A stretch of 64,000 nt of DNA from Bin87 sp964502995 (GCA_964502995.1 CAZCZB010000002.1:81540-145539), one strand, 5' to 3'; positions 41,760-50,593 are shown, counted from the first letter of the stretch. A program made the numbers and translations. Notes: generated by a model from the letters alone, not told the origin.

Positions 41760-42506
41760 TTGCCAGACGCCAGCAACACACCCTCCGACCATCGATCAGA
41801 TCCCGGGCACATCGCCATCATCATGGATGGCAACGGGCGGTGGGCGGCTCAACGTAAACTGCCACGGCACGCCGGCCATCGCAAGGGTGTCGCCAACATC
41901 CGGAACGTGGTCCAATTGCTCAGCGACCGTGGCGTCCCGGTGATCACTCTGTACGCGTTCTCCACGGAGAATTGGCGAAGACCGTCCGAGGAAGTCGAGG
42001 CGCTGCTCTCCATTCTGGCGGAGGAAATTGGGCCCCAAACCATGGCGCTGCACGAATCGGGGGTCAAACTGGTCCACCTGGGCGATCCCAGTCCGCTGGA
42101 TGAAAGGCTCCAGGTTGCCATTGCCAGGGCCCAGGAACTCACCAAAAACAACACGGCCGGAATCCTCAACATCGCGTTCAACTACGGAGGTCGGGACGAG
42201 ATCCTGCAGGCAGTCCGTCGCATCGTTGCCGACGGAGTTGCGGCAGACCAGGTGGACGAGCTCCTGTTCAACCGTTACCTCTACACCCACGGCTGTCCGG
42301 ATCCCGACCTCATCATTCGCACCGGGGGAGAGCAGCGGTTGAGCAATTTCCTGCTGTGGCAGGCGGCCTACTCGGAGTATTACCACACCCCCATCCTGTG
42401 GCCCGACCTGGATGCCGCGGAACTGGACAACGCGTTGGCCGCCTACCGGCAGCGCCGCCGGCGATTTGGGGCGCTGGACAACCGACGCGAGTCCGACGGG
42501 GGCTAA
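41760..42506 (+). CDS. uppS: Isoprenyl transferase (undecaprenyl diphosphate synthase family)
   Basis: A cis-prenyltransferase that elongates farnesyl diphosphate for cell-wall lipid carriers. The diphosphate-binding Asp is in HIAIIMDGNGRWA. TLYAFSTENWRRP, NIAFNYGGRDEI and DLIIRTGGEQRLSNFLLWQAAYSEYY complete the family. No ATG lies between frr and the first conserved motif. A TTG at 41760 gives a 248-residue protein, a normal size, but has no obvious Shine-Dalgarno sequence, so translation may be coupled to frr. Confidence 0.93.
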   Translation: MPDASNTPSDHRSDPGHIAIIMDGNGRWAAQRKLPRHAGHRKGVANIRNVVQLLSDRGVPVITLYAFSTENWRRPSEEVEALLSILAEEIGPQTMALHESGVKLVHLGDPSPLDERLQVAIARAQELTKNNTAGILNIAFNYGGRDEILQAVRRIVADGVAADQVDELLFNRYLYTHGCPDPDLIIRTGGEQRLSNFLLWQAAYSEYYHTPILWPDLDAAELDNALAAYRQRRRRFGALDNRRESDGG

Positions 42507-42511
42507 AACCT

Positions 42512-43396
42512 GTGCTGCTGCGGCGGGGTCTGACCGCCCTGGTCGGTGTGCCCGTGGTCATTGGGGCCGTCTGGTTGGGTCCACCCTGGATCACCCTGCT
42601 GGCCGCCATCGCCGCTGTCGCCGGGGTTCGGGAAGCCTACCGCCTGTTCTCGGCATGGTTGATCCGCAGCGATAACGACGCACACGGCGCGCTCCCGCTG
42701 ATCCTGGGGGGTACCTGGGCAGTGGCGCTGGTGCTGGCCGGTGAACTGGCTGGAAATCCCCGCGATTTCGGGATCGCCGCGGCAACGATCATCGCAATCG
42801 GGTCAATCGTCGGCGCTCTCTGGATAATCGCAGCCTGGCGAAGCGCGCATACCGTCGCGGCCGCCGTGTGGATGCTCTCTGCTCCCATGTACATCGGCGG
42901 CGCGTTGGGATGCGCCGTGGCGATCCGCGGAATCGAATCCCAGACGCTGTGGTCGAGCCTCGCAGTTACTGCGGAAAACGGTATCGCCGCCACCGCCGAA
43001 ATTGGGCTGTGGTGGCTGCTCCTGGGCGTTCTGGCAGTTTACGCAGCCGACACGGGCGCCTACACCGTCGGGCGCCTGATCGGACGTCACAGGATGGCCC
43101 CCGGCATCAGTCCCGGCAAAACCTGGGAGGGCGCGGCCGGCGGTATGGCCGCCGCCGTGGTGGCCGCCGGGTTGCTGGGCAAGTTCACGCCGTTGGGCCT
43201 CGAAGTCTGGCAAGGAGCGGTCATAGGTGTTATTTTAGGTATCGTCTCGCCAGCGGGCGATTTGTTGGAGTCGAAACTGAAACGGTTGGCCGACGTCAAA
43301 GATTCCGGTAACCTTTTCCCCGGCCATGGGGGTATGCTGGATCGTGTCGACAGTTTGCTGCCCTCCTTCGTGGTAGTGTACGCGCTCGCTGTGTAG
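42512..43396 (+). CDS. cdsA: Phosphatidate cytidylyltransferase
   Basis: An integral membrane enzyme that makes CDP-diacylglycerol for phospholipid synthesis. Seven to eight hydrophobic segments are visible. The signature at the C-terminus reads ESKLKRLADVKDSGNLFPGHGGMLDRVDSL, matching the S-x-K-R-x4-K-D-x5-P-G-H-G-G-x3-D-R-x-D pattern. ISPGKTWEGAAGG precedes it. The GTG at 42512 follows GGGGG by 9 nt and lies 5 nt after uppS. The long open frame further upstream is antifunctional overlap with uppS. Confidence 0.94.
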   Translation: MLLRRGLTALVGVPVVIGAVWLGPPWITLLAAIAAVAGVREAYRLFSAWLIRSDNDAHGALPLILGGTWAVALVLAGELAGNPRDFGIAAATIIAIGSIVGALWIIAAWRSAHTVAAAVWMLSAPMYIGGALGCAVAIRGIESQTLWSSLAVTAENGIAATAEIGLWWLLLGVLAVYAADTGAYTVGRLIGRHRMAPGISPGKTWEGAAGGMAAAVVAAGLLGKFTPLGLEVWQGAVIGVILGIVSPAGDLLESKLKRLADVKDSGNLFPGHGGMLDRVDSLLPSFVVVYALAV

Positions 43397-43430
43397 CGCT
43401 CCGTCGCCACCTGATCCGGACACCATCGTT

Positions 43431-44558
43431 ATGCGACGCATCGTAATACTCGGTTCCACAGGCTCAATCGGGCGCCAGACGCTGGATATTATTCGCGCTT
43501 TTCCAGAGGATTTCGAGGTTGTCGGCCTGGCCGCCGGCAACAACACCGACCTGCTCCAGGACCAGATAGCAGAGTTCAAGCCCAAATACATCTGGTGCAA
43601 CTCGCCTCCGGAGCCACTGCCTCGCAACACCTCCATGATGTCCATGGAGGAAATGGTAGTCCTGCCCGAGGTGGATCAGGTGATGGTGGCCCTGATGGGC
43701 GCAGTGGGACTGGCCCCCACGTTGGAAGCGCTGGCCGCAGCCAAACAGGTCGCGCTGTCCAACAAGGAGCCCATCGTAATGGCGGGCCAGGCTCTCAAGG
43801 CCGCAGAGGCCAGGCACGGCGGCATCATCCTCCCGGTGGACAGCGAACCCAGCGCCATCTGGCAATGCCTGCAGGGCGAGGAAAACCATATACGCCGCCT
43901 GATGATTACCGCCAGCGGCGGCCCGTTCCGTCGCACGCCACTGTCCGATTTGGAATCGGTGACGCCCGAGCAGGCGCTGCAACACCCGACCTGGCGCATG
44001 GGCGACAAGATCACCATCGACTCTGCCACCCTGATGAACAAGGCTTTCGAGGTCATAGAGTCGCACTGGTTGTTCTCGGTGCCGTGGGAAGACATCGCGG
44101 TGGTGGTCCATCCGCAAAGTACCATCCATTCCATGGTCGAGTTTGACGACGGTTCCGTAAAAGCCCAAATGGGCCCTCCCAGCATGAGGCTTCCCATCCA
44201 GTACGCCCTGTTCTACCCCCGCCGGCTCGCCAACCCCGAGATCCCCAGGCTCGACATAGGATCTCCGTGGTCGCTGGACTTCGAACCGATGGAATCGGAA
44301 CGGTTCCCCTGCTTCGACCTCGCCGTTTCCGCCGGTCGCGCCGGCGGCACGGCGCCAACCGTACTCAGCGCGGCCGACGAGGTTGCCGTGTCGGCGTTCC
44401 TGAAGGGCAAGATCGGGTTCATGGGAATCTTCCGCGTGGTTGAACAGGTGCTGGCGGAGCACGACTCACAGTCCGACCCTGATCTCGACGCCATCCGCGA
44501 GGCCGATCGCTGGGCCAACGCCCGGGCATCCGAAATCGCCGGCCTTCCGGTAACCTGA
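43431..44558 (+). CDS. dxr: 1-deoxy-D-xylulose 5-phosphate reductoisomerase
   Basis: The NADPH-dependent second step of the MEP isoprenoid pathway. The NADPH motif GSTGSIGRQTLDII is at the N-terminus. Metal-binding and substrate residues are in SNKEPIVMAGQAL and LPVDSEPSAIWQCLQG (Asp and Glu ligands kept; a commonly seen His is Pro). ITASGGPFRRTP, HPTWRMGDKITIDSATLMNKAFEVIES and the phosphate-binding VHPQSTIHSMVEF follow. It has 375 residues, a normal length. It feeds the same isoprenoid route as uppS. Confidence 0.96.
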   Translation: MRRIVILGSTGSIGRQTLDIIRAFPEDFEVVGLAAGNNTDLLQDQIAEFKPKYIWCNSPPEPLPRNTSMMSMEEMVVLPEVDQVMVALMGAVGLAPTLEALAAAKQVALSNKEPIVMAGQALKAAEARHGGIILPVDSEPSAIWQCLQGEENHIRRLMITASGGPFRRTPLSDLESVTPEQALQHPTWRMGDKITIDSATLMNKAFEVIESHWLFSVPWEDIAVVVHPQSTIHSMVEFDDGSVKAQMGPPSMRLPIQYALFYPRRLANPEIPRLDIGSPWSLDFEPMESERFPCFDLAVSAGRAGGTAPTVLSAADEVAVSAFLKGKIGFMGIFRVVEQVLAEHDSQSDPDLDAIREADRWANARASEIAGLPVT

Positions 44559-44570
44559 CCGATCACCGCC

Positions 44571-45968
44571 ATGGATACTCTGCTGATCGCGGTGGCATCG
44601 TTTATTCCGATGCTTTTGTTGCTGGTGGTGGTGCACGAATTGGGGCACTTCTGGACTGCCAAAGCCTTCGGTATCAAGGTGCTGGAGTTCGGCGTCGGCT
44701 ACCCGCCACGCGCGTTCGGTGTCTTCACGGGGCGCACCGAAACCCGGTTGGACGGCACAACGGTCTGCCTCAATGGGTCGCTGGCCGGCATACAGCCCGG
44801 CCAGATCGTTCGCATACTTTCCGGCGAAACGCCTGACGGGCAATTGGTGGCCCGTTACGTTGAGGTGAAAGACCAGGGTTCCGGGGACGGGCTTGGCAAG
44901 ACCATCGCCCGCTTCGCCGGGTTCGGCGGCAATGACGAGTCCGCGCCCACCGCAGCCGAACCTCCCCGCCGCCGGCTGGACGAGGTGGAAACCGACGAAT
45001 ACCTGCGCCACGAGGGTCGGGTACGCGAGGTCCATCCGGATAAAATCGTGCTGGCCGACATGCTGTATTCGGTCAACTGGCTGCCACTGGGCGGCTTTGT
45101 CAGATTGTCCGGCGAAAATAACCCGGCCGCGCCCCAGAGCCTGGCCCGCCGCGGCGTCGGCCAACGCGCCATCGTGCTGGCCGCCGGTTCCGCGATGAAC
45201 GCTCTCTTCCCCATCGTGGCCTTCGCGATCATGGCGATGGTGCCGCACACCGAACTGGTCGGAGGATCGGTGCAGATCACCGCCGTGGCCCCCAATTCGC
45301 CGGCCGCCACCGCAGGATTGATGCCCGGCGACCGGGTACTGGCCGTATCCGAAACGCCGCTGGAAACCCCGCAGAGTCTGCCCCAGGAAGTTCGCCTGTC
45401 CGCCGGGTCCGAGATGCAATGGGTGATTGAACGCAACGGCGAACGGCGCGTCGTCAACCTGACCCCGCGCGCCGATCCACCCCCCGGTCAGGGCGCCGTA
45501 GGAATCGGGTTCACCATCGTTGACCAGCAAACCGAACGTCGGTCAGAACCGCCGTGGGTGGCCCTGCGCCTTGGTTTCACGGACACCTGGGACATGGTAA
45601 CGCTGATCGTCCGCGAGGTGCGCGGATGGTTTGGCGGCCAGCGCGGCCCCGAATTCAGCGGTCCCATTGGCATCGCCCAGATAACGGGTGAAGTCACGCG
45701 GCAGGGAGGGTTCCAGGGTTGGATGGTGGTGGCCATCCTCCTCAGCATCAACCTGGCCGTATTGAACATCCTGCCGATCCCCATGCTCGACGGCGGAAGG
45801 CTGTTATTCGTGGCCATCGAGTGGGTGCGCGGCGGAAAACGCATTCCGTCGGACAAGGAAGGGTTGGTTCACCTGATCGGCTTCGTGGCCATGATCGCGC
45901 TGGTGATCGCCATCTCCGCGAACGACATCATCCGACTGGTGCGTGGTATCAGTCCGCTCGGCGGTTGA
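44571..45968 (+). CDS. rseP: RseP-family site-2 membrane metalloprotease with a large insertion
   Basis: An intramembrane zinc protease that cleaves anti-sigma factors or signal peptides within the membrane. HELGH is at residues 22-26 in the first helix. A PDZ domain runs around 215-300 (VAPNSPAATAGLMPGDRVLAV). The third ligand motif is NILPIPMLDGGRLLF near residue 400. The LPLGGFVRLSGE strand normally follows about 15 residues after the FGxG segment. Here about 100 extra residues, charged and proline-rich, separate FGVFTGRTETR from it. That explains the 465-residue length. It closes the housekeeping operon. Confidence 0.93.
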   Translation: MDTLLIAVASFIPMLLLLVVVHELGHFWTAKAFGIKVLEFGVGYPPRAFGVFTGRTETRLDGTTVCLNGSLAGIQPGQIVRILSGETPDGQLVARYVEVKDQGSGDGLGKTIARFAGFGGNDESAPTAAEPPRRRLDEVETDEYLRHEGRVREVHPDKIVLADMLYSVNWLPLGGFVRLSGENNPAAPQSLARRGVGQRAIVLAAGSAMNALFPIVAFAIMAMVPHTELVGGSVQITAVAPNSPAATAGLMPGDRVLAVSETPLETPQSLPQEVRLSAGSEMQWVIERNGERRVVNLTPRADPPPGQGAVGIGFTIVDQQTERRSEPPWVALRLGFTDTWDMVTLIVREVRGWFGGQRGPEFSGPIGIAQITGEVTRQGGFQGWMVVAILLSINLAVLNILPIPMLDGGRLLFVAIEWVRGGKRIPSDKEGLVHLIGFVAMIALVIAISANDIIRLVRGISPLGG

Positions 45969-46132
45969 TTTTCGCCCATCGCGCTCGCGAATCGTTACGC
46001 CGCTCATGGTTCGACAAGTACCCCATAAGCGAATCCCTGCGATGCGCGGCCAGCGGTCAACGGCTGCCGGCCAACTGTCCGGGCCTTTCGATGATTGTCA
46101 CACTGGCCAGTAGTCCGCTCGGCCAACGGTCC

Positions 46133-46189
46133 GCTCATGGTGAGCCTGTCGAACCATGAGCCCCATCCTTCGACAAGCTCAGGATGAGC
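46133..46189. repeat. Palindromic dispersed repeat (gagcctgtcgaa type)
   Basis: Two 26-nt arms form an imperfect inverted repeat: GCTCATGGTGAGCCTGTCGA... and the reverse complement of ...TCGACAAGCTCAGGATGAGC. A partial copy, GCTCATGGTTCGACAAG, lies at 46002-46018. This core is a common short intergenic repeat in many bacterial genomes. Confidence 0.65.
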
Positions 46190-46238
46190 GCACAGGTGGA
46201 GCAATAATCGAAAGGCCGTGGGCCACCCTTCCGCCTGA

Positions 46239-46268
46239 TTGTGCCCCGGGATGGTATGACGCTATAAT
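46239..46268 (+). promoter_or_regulatory. Predicted promoter for the crotonase-cupin pair
   Basis: TTGTGC (46239-46244), an 18-nt spacer and TATAAT (46263-46268) lie 58 nt before the start at 46327. The -10 box is followed by CGGTC. Confidence 0.5.
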
Positions 46269-46326
46269 CGGTCTGCCGGTCCAGGCATGGCCCGGAGATC
46301 ACCAAACCCAGCCAAGGACTTTCATA

Positions 46327-47145
46327 ATGGTCGCTACCACGTACACCTGCATCCAAACCGAAACCGTCACCCGGCCCACCATGATGGGACGCAACGAGGT
46401 GGAGACCCGCATCGGGGTGATCACCCTCAACCGGCCGGAAGTGTTGAACGCCCTCAACCTCCAACTGGTGCGCGAACTCAACCAGGCGGTCAAGGATTAC
46501 GAAGCCGACGACAGCGTTGGGGCGATCATAATCACCGGGGCGGGCGAACGCGCTTTTTCCGCCGGGGCTGATATCCACGAAAACCGCGAGTTGTCGCCGG
46601 AACAGCGCGAGGCAGGCCAGAGCGAACGCGCCGAGTACACGTGGTATCTGCACGCCTGCGGCAAACCCATCATCGGCGCGGTGAACGGCCTCTGCTACGG
46701 TGGTGGCACGGTGCTGGCGACCAGCCTGGACTTTCTGATCGGTTGCGAAAAGACCAGCTTCCGGTTCCTGGCGGTCAACTACGGCCAGATGAACGCCACC
46801 TGGAGCCTGCCGCAGTTGGTCGGGATCAACCGGGCCAAAGAGCTGCTCCTCAGCGGCCGCGAGGTTTTCGCCGATGAGGCCTATCACATCGGATTGATCA
46901 ACCACCTGGTGCCCTCTGAAGATTTGATGGAGCGCACCCTGGACATCGCCGCCGGCATCGCCCGCAACAGGGTGCAGGGCCTGGCGAACATCAAGCAGTT
47001 GCTGCTGGAGCACTCCGGGCTGCCGGTGGAAGAGCAGTTCCGCAACGAGGTCGAAGGCCGCACCGACCGGTTCAAGGGTCTGTCTGTGGAGGAAGGATTT
47101 TCCGATTTCCTGGCGCGCAAGGGACGCAAAACCCGCGACGAATAA
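46327..47145 (+). CDS. Crotonase-fold protein lacking both hydratase glutamates
   Basis: A 272-residue enoyl-CoA hydratase/isomerase superfamily protein. The oxyanion-hole segments AFSAGADIHE and NGLCYGGGTVLATS are present. Aligned to rat enoyl-CoA hydratase without gaps, the catalytic Glu-144 (GGGCE) is Val here (GGGTV) and Glu-164 (PE) is Val (FLAV). So classical hydration is unlikely. Crotonases with other residues act as hydrolases, dehalogenases, decarboxylases or lyases. The ATG at 46327 follows AAGGAC. It overlaps the cupin gene by one base (TAATG), so the two are coupled. Confidence 0.82.
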   Translation: MVATTYTCIQTETVTRPTMMGRNEVETRIGVITLNRPEVLNALNLQLVRELNQAVKDYEADDSVGAIIITGAGERAFSAGADIHENRELSPEQREAGQSERAEYTWYLHACGKPIIGAVNGLCYGGGTVLATSLDFLIGCEKTSFRFLAVNYGQMNATWSLPQLVGINRAKELLLSGREVFADEAYHIGLINHLVPSEDLMERTLDIAAGIARNRVQGLANIKQLLLEHSGLPVEEQFRNEVEGRTDRFKGLSVEEGFSDFLARKGRKTRDE

Positions 47146-47585
47146 TGGAGAGCGCTGCAAATCCTGGCATCGTACCGCCGTCGGGGCACGCCTCCGACGG
47201 CGTTATCATAGCTCCCGATGGCTCAAGGGTGCGCCTGGTGTTGACCGAGGAACACGGGGCGACTCGATGCAGCGTTGTCGAGGTTACCCTGGAGGCGGGC
47301 GCAGCCTCGCGCCCGGTGCGCCACAAAACGGTGGAGGAGGTGTGGTATGTCCTGTCGGGACGGGGAGAAGTGTGGCGCTGTCCGCCGGATGTGTCGGCTC
47401 AGGGCGAGGTCCCGATGGGAGTCGAAGCGGGCGACGCGCTGACTATTCCAACCGGGTGGGCGTTTCAGTTTCGCGCCGGGCCGGATGTGGACCTGAGATT
47501 CTTGTGTGTAACTATGCCGCCGTGGCCTGGGATGGAAGAAGCCGTCGAAGTACCGGAAGGCAGTCCATGGAATCCCACCCTTTGA
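47145..47585 (+). CDS. Cupin-domain protein
   Basis: A 146-residue single-domain cupin. The beta-barrel shows EVTLEAGAASRPVRHKTVEEVWYVLSGRGEVW (motif 1, with one metal-type His and Glu positions) and GDALTIPTGWAFQFRAG (motif 2). The usual motif 2 His is Trp/Ala here, so metal binding may be weak. It is translationally coupled to the crotonase-fold protein and could act on the same compound. Cupins range from isomerases to dioxygenases to sugar binders, so no function is assigned. Confidence 0.75.
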   Translation: MESAANPGIVPPSGHASDGVIIAPDGSRVRLVLTEEHGATRCSVVEVTLEAGAASRPVRHKTVEEVWYVLSGRGEVWRCPPDVSAQGEVPMGVEAGDALTIPTGWAFQFRAGPDVDLRFLCVTMPPWPGMEEAVEVPEGSPWNPTL

Positions 47586-47609
47586 CCTGACTGTCCGGAA
47601 CCGCCAGAG

Positions 47610-47846
47610 TTATCCGGGGCGCCGCACCTCAATGGTTTCTCCGTCTGCCAACGCTACGCGCCGGTACTGAATACCCATCTTCAACATCCAGTACCCCAGA
47701 GTGGCGGGACTCACACCAAGTTGGGACGCCGCGCGACTCATTCCCATCTCATTAACCAGGTGAGGCACCAAGCTTTCCAGAGGTTGACCGTGCTGTTCTT
47801 CCACACTTTTCATCAACTTGGTCTTTCTGATTCGCTGCGTCGCCAT
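47610..47846 (-). CDS. Small helix-turn-helix protein, 78 aa
   Basis: A short basic protein with a clear helix-turn-helix in its second half: MGMSRAASQLGVSPATLGYWMLKMGI, as in Fis-type or resolvase-type HTH domains. The N-terminal MATQRIRKTKLMKSVEEQHG is Lys/Arg rich. It ends with a short beta-like tail. Probably a DNA-binding regulator. It is isolated, convergent with the cupin gene, and has an AT-rich gap of about 210 bp upstream, so its targets cannot be guessed. Confidence 0.6.
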   Translation of the reverse strand: MATQRIRKTKLMKSVEEQHGQPLESLVPHLVNEMGMSRAASQLGVSPATLGYWMLKMGIQYRRVALADGETIEVRRPG

Positions 47847-48060
47847 ATTCCCTCAGTATTTCGTAAAATATCAGTCGGTGACCGCGCTGATTCGGGCCAC
47901 CGGCATGGGCTTTAAACTGGGGCTATATTACACCAACCCAACCCCGGTTCACACGGCATTTGAAAGCAAACTATTGCTATTTTTATAAAATGTCGGAAAA
48001 CGGACGATCTATCTCATGTGTTAAGACACATAAGACACACCGGCTCGATCGCCCATTGCC

Positions 48061-49155
48061 CTAACCCGTTGCAGCCCCGGTCAGGTCCGATACCTGCGGC
48101 ATAACCTTTTCGGCCAGCAACCGAGTCGAATGTTCCCACGCCTCGTTGTTTTCGGACTGGTCGTACACCAACATCAACAGACCGCCGAATCCGCCCACGT
48201 CGCCGTACATCCGCCGGATCTTTTCCGCCACGGTGTCCGGCGATCCGATGAGCCACAGGTGGTCGGCCATGTACTCGATGTTCACCGCGTCGTCCGGCAC
48301 CTCGTCGTCATGCTTGAAGACCTTCATCAGGTCGAACTCCCGGAACAGCGGCAACAGGTAGTCGTGCCAAACCCGGCCCAACATGCCGTTCAGGGCCAGG
48401 TCCCGCGCCTCCTCATCGGTATCGGCGACGTAAACGTCGCGCACCAACCGCCAGTCCCCTCGCGACGGTGTGCGACCCGTGCGCTGGGCGCCCTCCTCGA
48501 TGGCCTCCCAGTGGCTCCGGCAGTAGTCCATGTTCAGGGCGAGGCTCATGGGGATGAATCCACGCTCGCCGGCGATCATCAGGGTCGGCGACTTGTAACT
48601 CACCGACGCGACGCCGATGGGCGGGTGAGGCTTCTGGTAGGGCCGCAGGAAGAACTCCAACGTGCCGTACATCGGCTCAGGGATGTTGACGTTCCAGTAT
48701 TTGCCCTTGTACTCAAAGGGCCCGTCGTTCTCCCAGATTTTGAGGATTATGTCCAGCGACTCGCGGGTCATGTCCCGGTGTTCACCGTTGTTGCCGTCAA
48801 CGTCGAACAGCGCCCAATCGCTGGGCAGCCCGCTGGCTCCCACTCCGAAGAGAAAACGCCCCTGGGATATGTGATCAAGATACGCCACCCGGTGCGCCAG
48901 TTCGGCCGGGTGATGGAACGGCAGCAGGTGCGCGCCCGATCCAAGCTTGATCTGCTTGGTCTTCATGAGCGCCTGGGCAATCAACAGGTCCGGAGCGGGT
49001 ATCGGTTCCCAGGGCGATGTGAAATGCTCGCCGATCCAGGCTTCGTTGAAACCCAGTTCGTCGCAAAGGGTCAGGTAATCCAGGTCCCATTGGTGGGCAT
49101 CGTATATGTTCCGTTCCGGTGGATGGGACGGCATCATAAACAGTCCGTACTTCAT
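48061..49155 (-). CDS. LLM-class (luciferase-like) flavin-dependent monooxygenase
   Basis: A 364-residue FMN-dependent oxidoreductase of the bacterial luciferase superfamily. It begins MKYGLFMMPSHPPERN and shows YDAHQWDLDYLTLCDELGFNEAWIGEHFT. SGAHLLPFHHPAELAHRVAYLDHISQGRFLFGVGAS follows, then HPPIGVASVSYKSPTLMIAGERG. Relatives degrade alkanes, sulfonates, nitrilotriacetate or F420-linked alcohols. The start at 49155 follows GGAGGAACC. A flavin reductase is not adjacent. It diverges from the FKBP gene. Confidence 0.88.
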   Translation of the reverse strand: MKYGLFMMPSHPPERNIYDAHQWDLDYLTLCDELGFNEAWIGEHFTSPWEPIPAPDLLIAQALMKTKQIKLGSGAHLLPFHHPAELAHRVAYLDHISQGRFLFGVGASGLPSDWALFDVDGNNGEHRDMTRESLDIILKIWENDGPFEYKGKYWNVNIPEPMYGTLEFFLRPYQKPHPPIGVASVSYKSPTLMIAGERGFIPMSLALNMDYCRSHWEAIEEGAQRTGRTPSRGDWRLVRDVYVADTDEEARDLALNGMLGRVWHDYLLPLFREFDLMKVFKHDDEVPDDAVNIEYMADHLWLIGSPDTVAEKIRRMYGDVGGFGGLLMLVYDQSENNEAWEHSTRLLAEKVMPQVSDLTGAATG

Positions 49156-49284
49156 GGTTCCTCCCTCGATACTGACGTCGCGAGACATTCTGAAATTGGC
49201 GTTGAATGGCCGTAAAATACCACAAATCATGAGCCGCCGGCCCCTGTGTTATAGTGGCGCATCCATTCCGGCAAAGGACGTAAA

Positions 49285-49716
49285 TTGACTACCGCACAAA
49301 TCGGCAATCGGGTACGGGTTCATTACACAGGCCGCCTGGACGATGGCGAAGTGTTCGATTCATCGGAGGGCGGCACGCCGTTGTCGTTCACCCTGGGCAG
49401 TGGCCAGGTGATACCCGGGTTCGAGAACGGTGTACTCGGCATGTCTGCCGGCGACACCAAAACCGTACATATCCCGTGCGCCGATGCCTACGGAGAGCGA
49501 CGTCAGGACGGCGTGATGGACGTTCCCCGCGGCGAGTTTCCGCCCGACATGGCGCTGGAGGTCGGCTCATCCGTGCAGGGTCAGCAGAGCAGCGGCCAGG
49601 TGGTGACCTTCACGATTATGGCGGTATCGGACGAAGCGGTAACGCTGGACGCCAATCACCCGTTGGCGGGCAAGGATCTCACCTTCGACCTCACGCTGGT
49701 GTCGATCGAAGAGTAA
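49285..49716 (+). CDS. FKBP-type peptidyl-prolyl isomerase (SlyD-like)
   Basis: A 143-residue proline isomerase and chaperone. The FKBP core reads VRVHYTGRLDDGEVFDSSEGGTPLSFTLGSGQVIPGFENGVLGMSAGDTKTV. An insert-in-flap domain follows (DGVMDVPRGEFPPDMALEVGSSVQGQ), then the barrel closes (NHPLAGKDLTFDLTLVSIE), the SlyD pattern. The His-rich metal-binding tail of E. coli SlyD is absent. A TATAGT element lies 30 nt upstream. A strong terminator follows. Confidence 0.9.
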   Translation: MTTAQIGNRVRVHYTGRLDDGEVFDSSEGGTPLSFTLGSGQVIPGFENGVLGMSAGDTKTVHIPCADAYGERRQDGVMDVPRGEFPPDMALEVGSSVQGQQSSGQVVTFTIMAVSDEAVTLDANHPLAGKDLTFDLTLVSIEE

Positions 49717-49720
49717 CTGC

Positions 49721-49745
49721 CAAGGGGGCGCGGCGCTCCCCCTTG
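49721..49745. terminator. Bidirectional intrinsic terminator
   Basis: An 8-bp stem (CAAGGGGG / CCCCCTTG) with a GC-rich loop is followed by TATTTG. It separates the convergent FKBP and SDR genes. Confidence 0.7.
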
Positions 49746-49751
49746 TATTTG

Positions 49752-50567
49752 CTACACCCGCACCTGCTGCGCCAAGGTCTGATACGTGACGGGCGAGGTG
49801 GCAACCAGCCCCGCATCGACCGGGAGGATCACGCCGTTGATCCAGCGGGCCTCATCGCTGGCGAGAAACAGGGCGGCGTTGCCGATATCCCAGGCCGTGC
49901 CTTCCGTCCGCAGCGGCGCGGCATGGCTGCGAACCTGTCGCAGATCGTCGTCCATCCGGGGCGCAACCATGGGCGTGTACACCAGGCCCGGCGCGATGCA
50001 ATTGGTGCGAATGCCATCGGGCCCGTGGTCGGCGGCCATTGATATGGTCAGCCCGATCACCGCCGCCTTGGACGCGGTGTAAGGGGTGCTGCTGTGCGCC
50101 CTCAGCCCGGCGATAGATGAGATGTTGATGATGGAACCGCCGCCGGTTTTGATCATCTCGGGTATGGCAAACTTGCTGGCCAGAACGATGCTCTTCACGT
50201 TGATGGCCATCACCCGGTCCCACGCATCCTCTGCGATCTCCACCACCGTGCCCCGGTGCGAAATCCCCACGTTGTTGTCCAGGATGTCCAGCCTGCCGTA
50301 GCGCTCGATGCACGCGGCAACCATCCGCTCGCAGTCGTCGGCATTGGTAACGTCGCCCTGGATGGTGGACGCAATGCCGCCCTCGGACTCTATGAGTTCC
50401 AGGGTTTCTTTCGCCCGATCCTCGGCGAGATCGGATAGCAGCACCTTCGCGCCCTCGCGGGCGAACAGGGTGGCGGTTGCGCGTCCGTTGCCAACCCCCG
50501 GACCGCTGCTGCCGGCGCCGGTGACGATGGCCACCTTACCTTCGAGCCTGGGACTGCGTTCCGCCAC
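49752..50567 (-). CDS. Short-chain dehydrogenase/reductase (SDR)
   Basis: A 271-residue Rossmann-fold NAD(P)-dependent oxidoreductase. The cofactor loop is expanded: VTGAGSSGPGVGNGRATATLF in place of T-G-x3-G-x-G. NNVGISHRG is the NNAG equivalent. The catalytic Ser is in INISSIAGLRA, and the Tyr-Lys pair in YTASKAAVIGL. NCIAPGLVYTPM follows. It resembles 3-oxoacyl-ACP reductases and many catabolic dehydrogenases; the substrate is unknown. Confidence 0.9.
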   Translation of the reverse strand: MAERSPRLEGKVAIVTGAGSSGPGVGNGRATATLFAREGAKVLLSDLAEDRAKETLELIESEGGIASTIQGDVTNADDCERMVAACIERYGRLDILDNNVGISHRGTVVEIAEDAWDRVMAINVKSIVLASKFAIPEMIKTGGGSIINISSIAGLRAHSSTPYTASKAAVIGLTISMAADHGPDGIRTNCIAPGLVYTPMVAPRMDDDLRQVRSHAAPLRTEGTAWDIGNAALFLASDEARWINGVILPVDAGLVATSPVTYQTLAQQVRV

Positions 50568-50593
50568 GGTGTGAACCTCCGTTCAAGTGGACC

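Larger units (their letters stand above)
45969..46326. other. 358-bp gap with dispersed repeat copies and a promoter
   Basis: No credible gene lies here. It contains a partial and a full copy of a palindromic dispersed repeat and a promoter for the crotonase gene. Nothing else is recognised. Confidence 0.6.
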
